From: Proteobacteria bacterium ST_bin11
GTDB lineage: Bacteria > Pseudomonadota > Gammaproteobacteria > Methylococcales > Methylomonadaceae
Direction of reading: 5' to 3'
Assembly: GCA_002083615.1 (NCBI GenBank)
Contig: MSXO01000001.1
Location: forward strand, 1 to 24,365
DNA length: 24,365 nucleotides
The position numbers and the translations under genes are program-made. Below the pieces are notes generated by a model. The model did no database searches. It had not been told where the DNA came from and was given only the letters and a program-made list of their open reading frames with translations. Of this stretch, positions 23,702 through 24,365 are shown in pieces. Positions within the stretch are counted from its first letter, which is position 1; each line of letters opens with the position of its first letter.

Positions 23702-24365
23702 ATGGCCCAAGAAATCGGCATCGTTAAAATCGCAACTGGCACCGTTACAGCCATTGCCGCCGACGGCAGTAAACGAATTTTGCAGGTGGGCGACCGTGTT
23801 TATTCTACCGATCTGCTGACCACTGCAGTTGGGAGTACTGTCCTCATACAGTTTGCAAACGGTTCATTCGTTGACATGGGTGGCAATGACAGCATGCTTC
23901 TGAGCGCTGCCTTTCAGGAACAGGGCGAATCCGTTCAAGCTGGACAAAATCCCCAAGCGACAGGACTCAGCGCCGAAGAAATTCAAGCCGCCTTGTTGGC
24001 GGGTGCCGATCCAACCGTCATAGCAGAAGCGACGGCAGCTGGCGCGGCAGCAGGGGCTGGTGGCGCAGCGGGAGCCGGTAACGAAGGCCATGTGCCGGTC
24101 ATCGTCGAATACCTCAATCCTGTCGCCCCAGTTACCAATGGCTTCGATACCACGGGCCCCGATGTCGCATTTCCGCTGATTTTGCAGGAAGTGCTGATAT
24201 TAGATCCTGACCAGTTCGTTAGTGCACTTGGCAACCTGCCCCCCAACGCAAGCAACGACAGCTCCAACGATAATGCCCCCGGCAGCGCCGTCACCCTCAA
24301 CGTGCTGGGCAACGACAACGATCCGGATGGCACTCTAAATCCCGCCAGTGTGCAGATCGTCGGCA
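23702..24365 (+). CDS. LapA-like giant adhesin, N-terminal retention module (partial at window edge)
   Basis: 221 codons are visible with no stop, from ATG 23702 with GGAG about 8 nt upstream. Residues 1-75, MAQEIGIVKIATGTVTAIAA onward to VGDRVYSTDLLTTAVGSTVL and IQFANGSFVDMGGNDSMLL, are the LapA-type retention module, which keeps the adhesin plugged in its outer-membrane TolC-like pore. An Ala/Gly-rich linker (107-124) contains TAAG. From about residue 180 an extension starts with an Ig/cadherin-like repeat (AVTLNVLGNDNDPDG). Such proteins are secreted by type I systems and run to thousands of residues; the repeats, RTX tail and secretion genes would lie to the right. Role: surface attachment and biofilm, by family knowledge. 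Confidence 0.88.
   Translation, partial: MAQEIGIVKIATGTVTAIAADGSKRILQVGDRVYSTDLLTTAVGSTVLIQFANGSFVDMGGNDSMLLSAAFQEQGESVQAGQNPQATGLSAEEIQAALLAGADPTVIAEATAAGAAAGAGGAAGAGNEGHVPVIVEYLNPVAPVTNGFDTTGPDVAFPLILQEVLILDPDQFVSALGNLPPNASNDSSNDNAPGSAVTLNVLGNDNDPDGTLNPASVQIVG
24032..24043 (+). other. Codons for a TAAG motif, candidate LapG-type protease site
   Basis: Residues 111-114 of the adhesin are TAAG in an Ala/Gly linker. In Pseudomonas fluorescens LapA the periplasmic protease LapG cuts between two alanines at about residue 108. Position and motif both fit; no LapG or LapD gene is in the window. Confidence 0.65.

Overview
The window looks like a chromosomal segment of a Gram-negative gammaproteobacterium. 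The evidence is a Crp/Vfr-type regulator divergent from an osmC-speD pair, an apaG-apaH pair, the murein-recycling ligase Mpl, a type V autotransporter, an RND efflux pair, and the start of a LapA-like retention-module adhesin. The protein style, with multi-PAS GGDEF proteins, DUF4124 proteins and retention-module adhesins, reminds me of Methylococcales methanotrophs such as Methylomonas. No methane gene lies in the window, so this is only an impression. I see no rRNA, tRNA, CRISPR array or phage module.

Layout. 1-608: 5' end of an IS3-family insertion sequence on the minus strand, with orfA complete, orfB cut by the window edge and an A_AAA_AAG frameshift site between them. 609-812: about 200 bp of non-coding DNA. 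813-2921: classical autotransporter. 3012-6687 (minus): mpl, a SelW-like redox protein and a transmembrane Ser/Thr kinase, closely packed. 6752-7270 (minus): exported ankyrin protein. 7342-8936 (plus): apaG, apaH and a small Spy/CpxP-like periplasmic protein. 8997-10200 (minus): osmC-like gene and speD. 10329-10982: crp/vfr. 11009-15243 (minus): RND pump and its membrane-fusion protein, with a divergent TetR gene at 15381-16076. 16080-16862 (minus): exported dienelactone hydrolase, divergent from an MFS transporter (17016-18215). 18252-20579: membrane-bound diguanylate cyclase with four PAS-like segments. 20576-21873 (minus): M23 peptidase and a BamE-like lipoprotein. 21984-23588: selO. 23702 to the right edge: start of a giant surface adhesin.

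How the parts fit together. Much of the window concerns the cell envelope and signalling: murein recycling, murein hydrolysis, an autotransporter, an efflux pump, a kinase with a periplasmic sensor, and a c-di-GMP synthase a few kb from an adhesin of the class whose surface retention is controlled by c-di-GMP through LapD/LapG. The adhesin carries a TAAG motif at residues 111-114 where a LapG-type protease would be expected to cut. Two genes belong to families known for selenoproteins (SelW-like and SelO); both have cysteine here.

I did not find a convincingly new multi-gene system. The items most worth a second look are the IS3 frameshift and palindrome, the kinase-SelW-Mpl cluster, the leaderless-looking crp start with an overlapping Vfr-like half-site, the palindromes in the two divergent promoter regions (15244-15380 and 16863-17015), and the M23 enzyme with an atypical first zinc motif.
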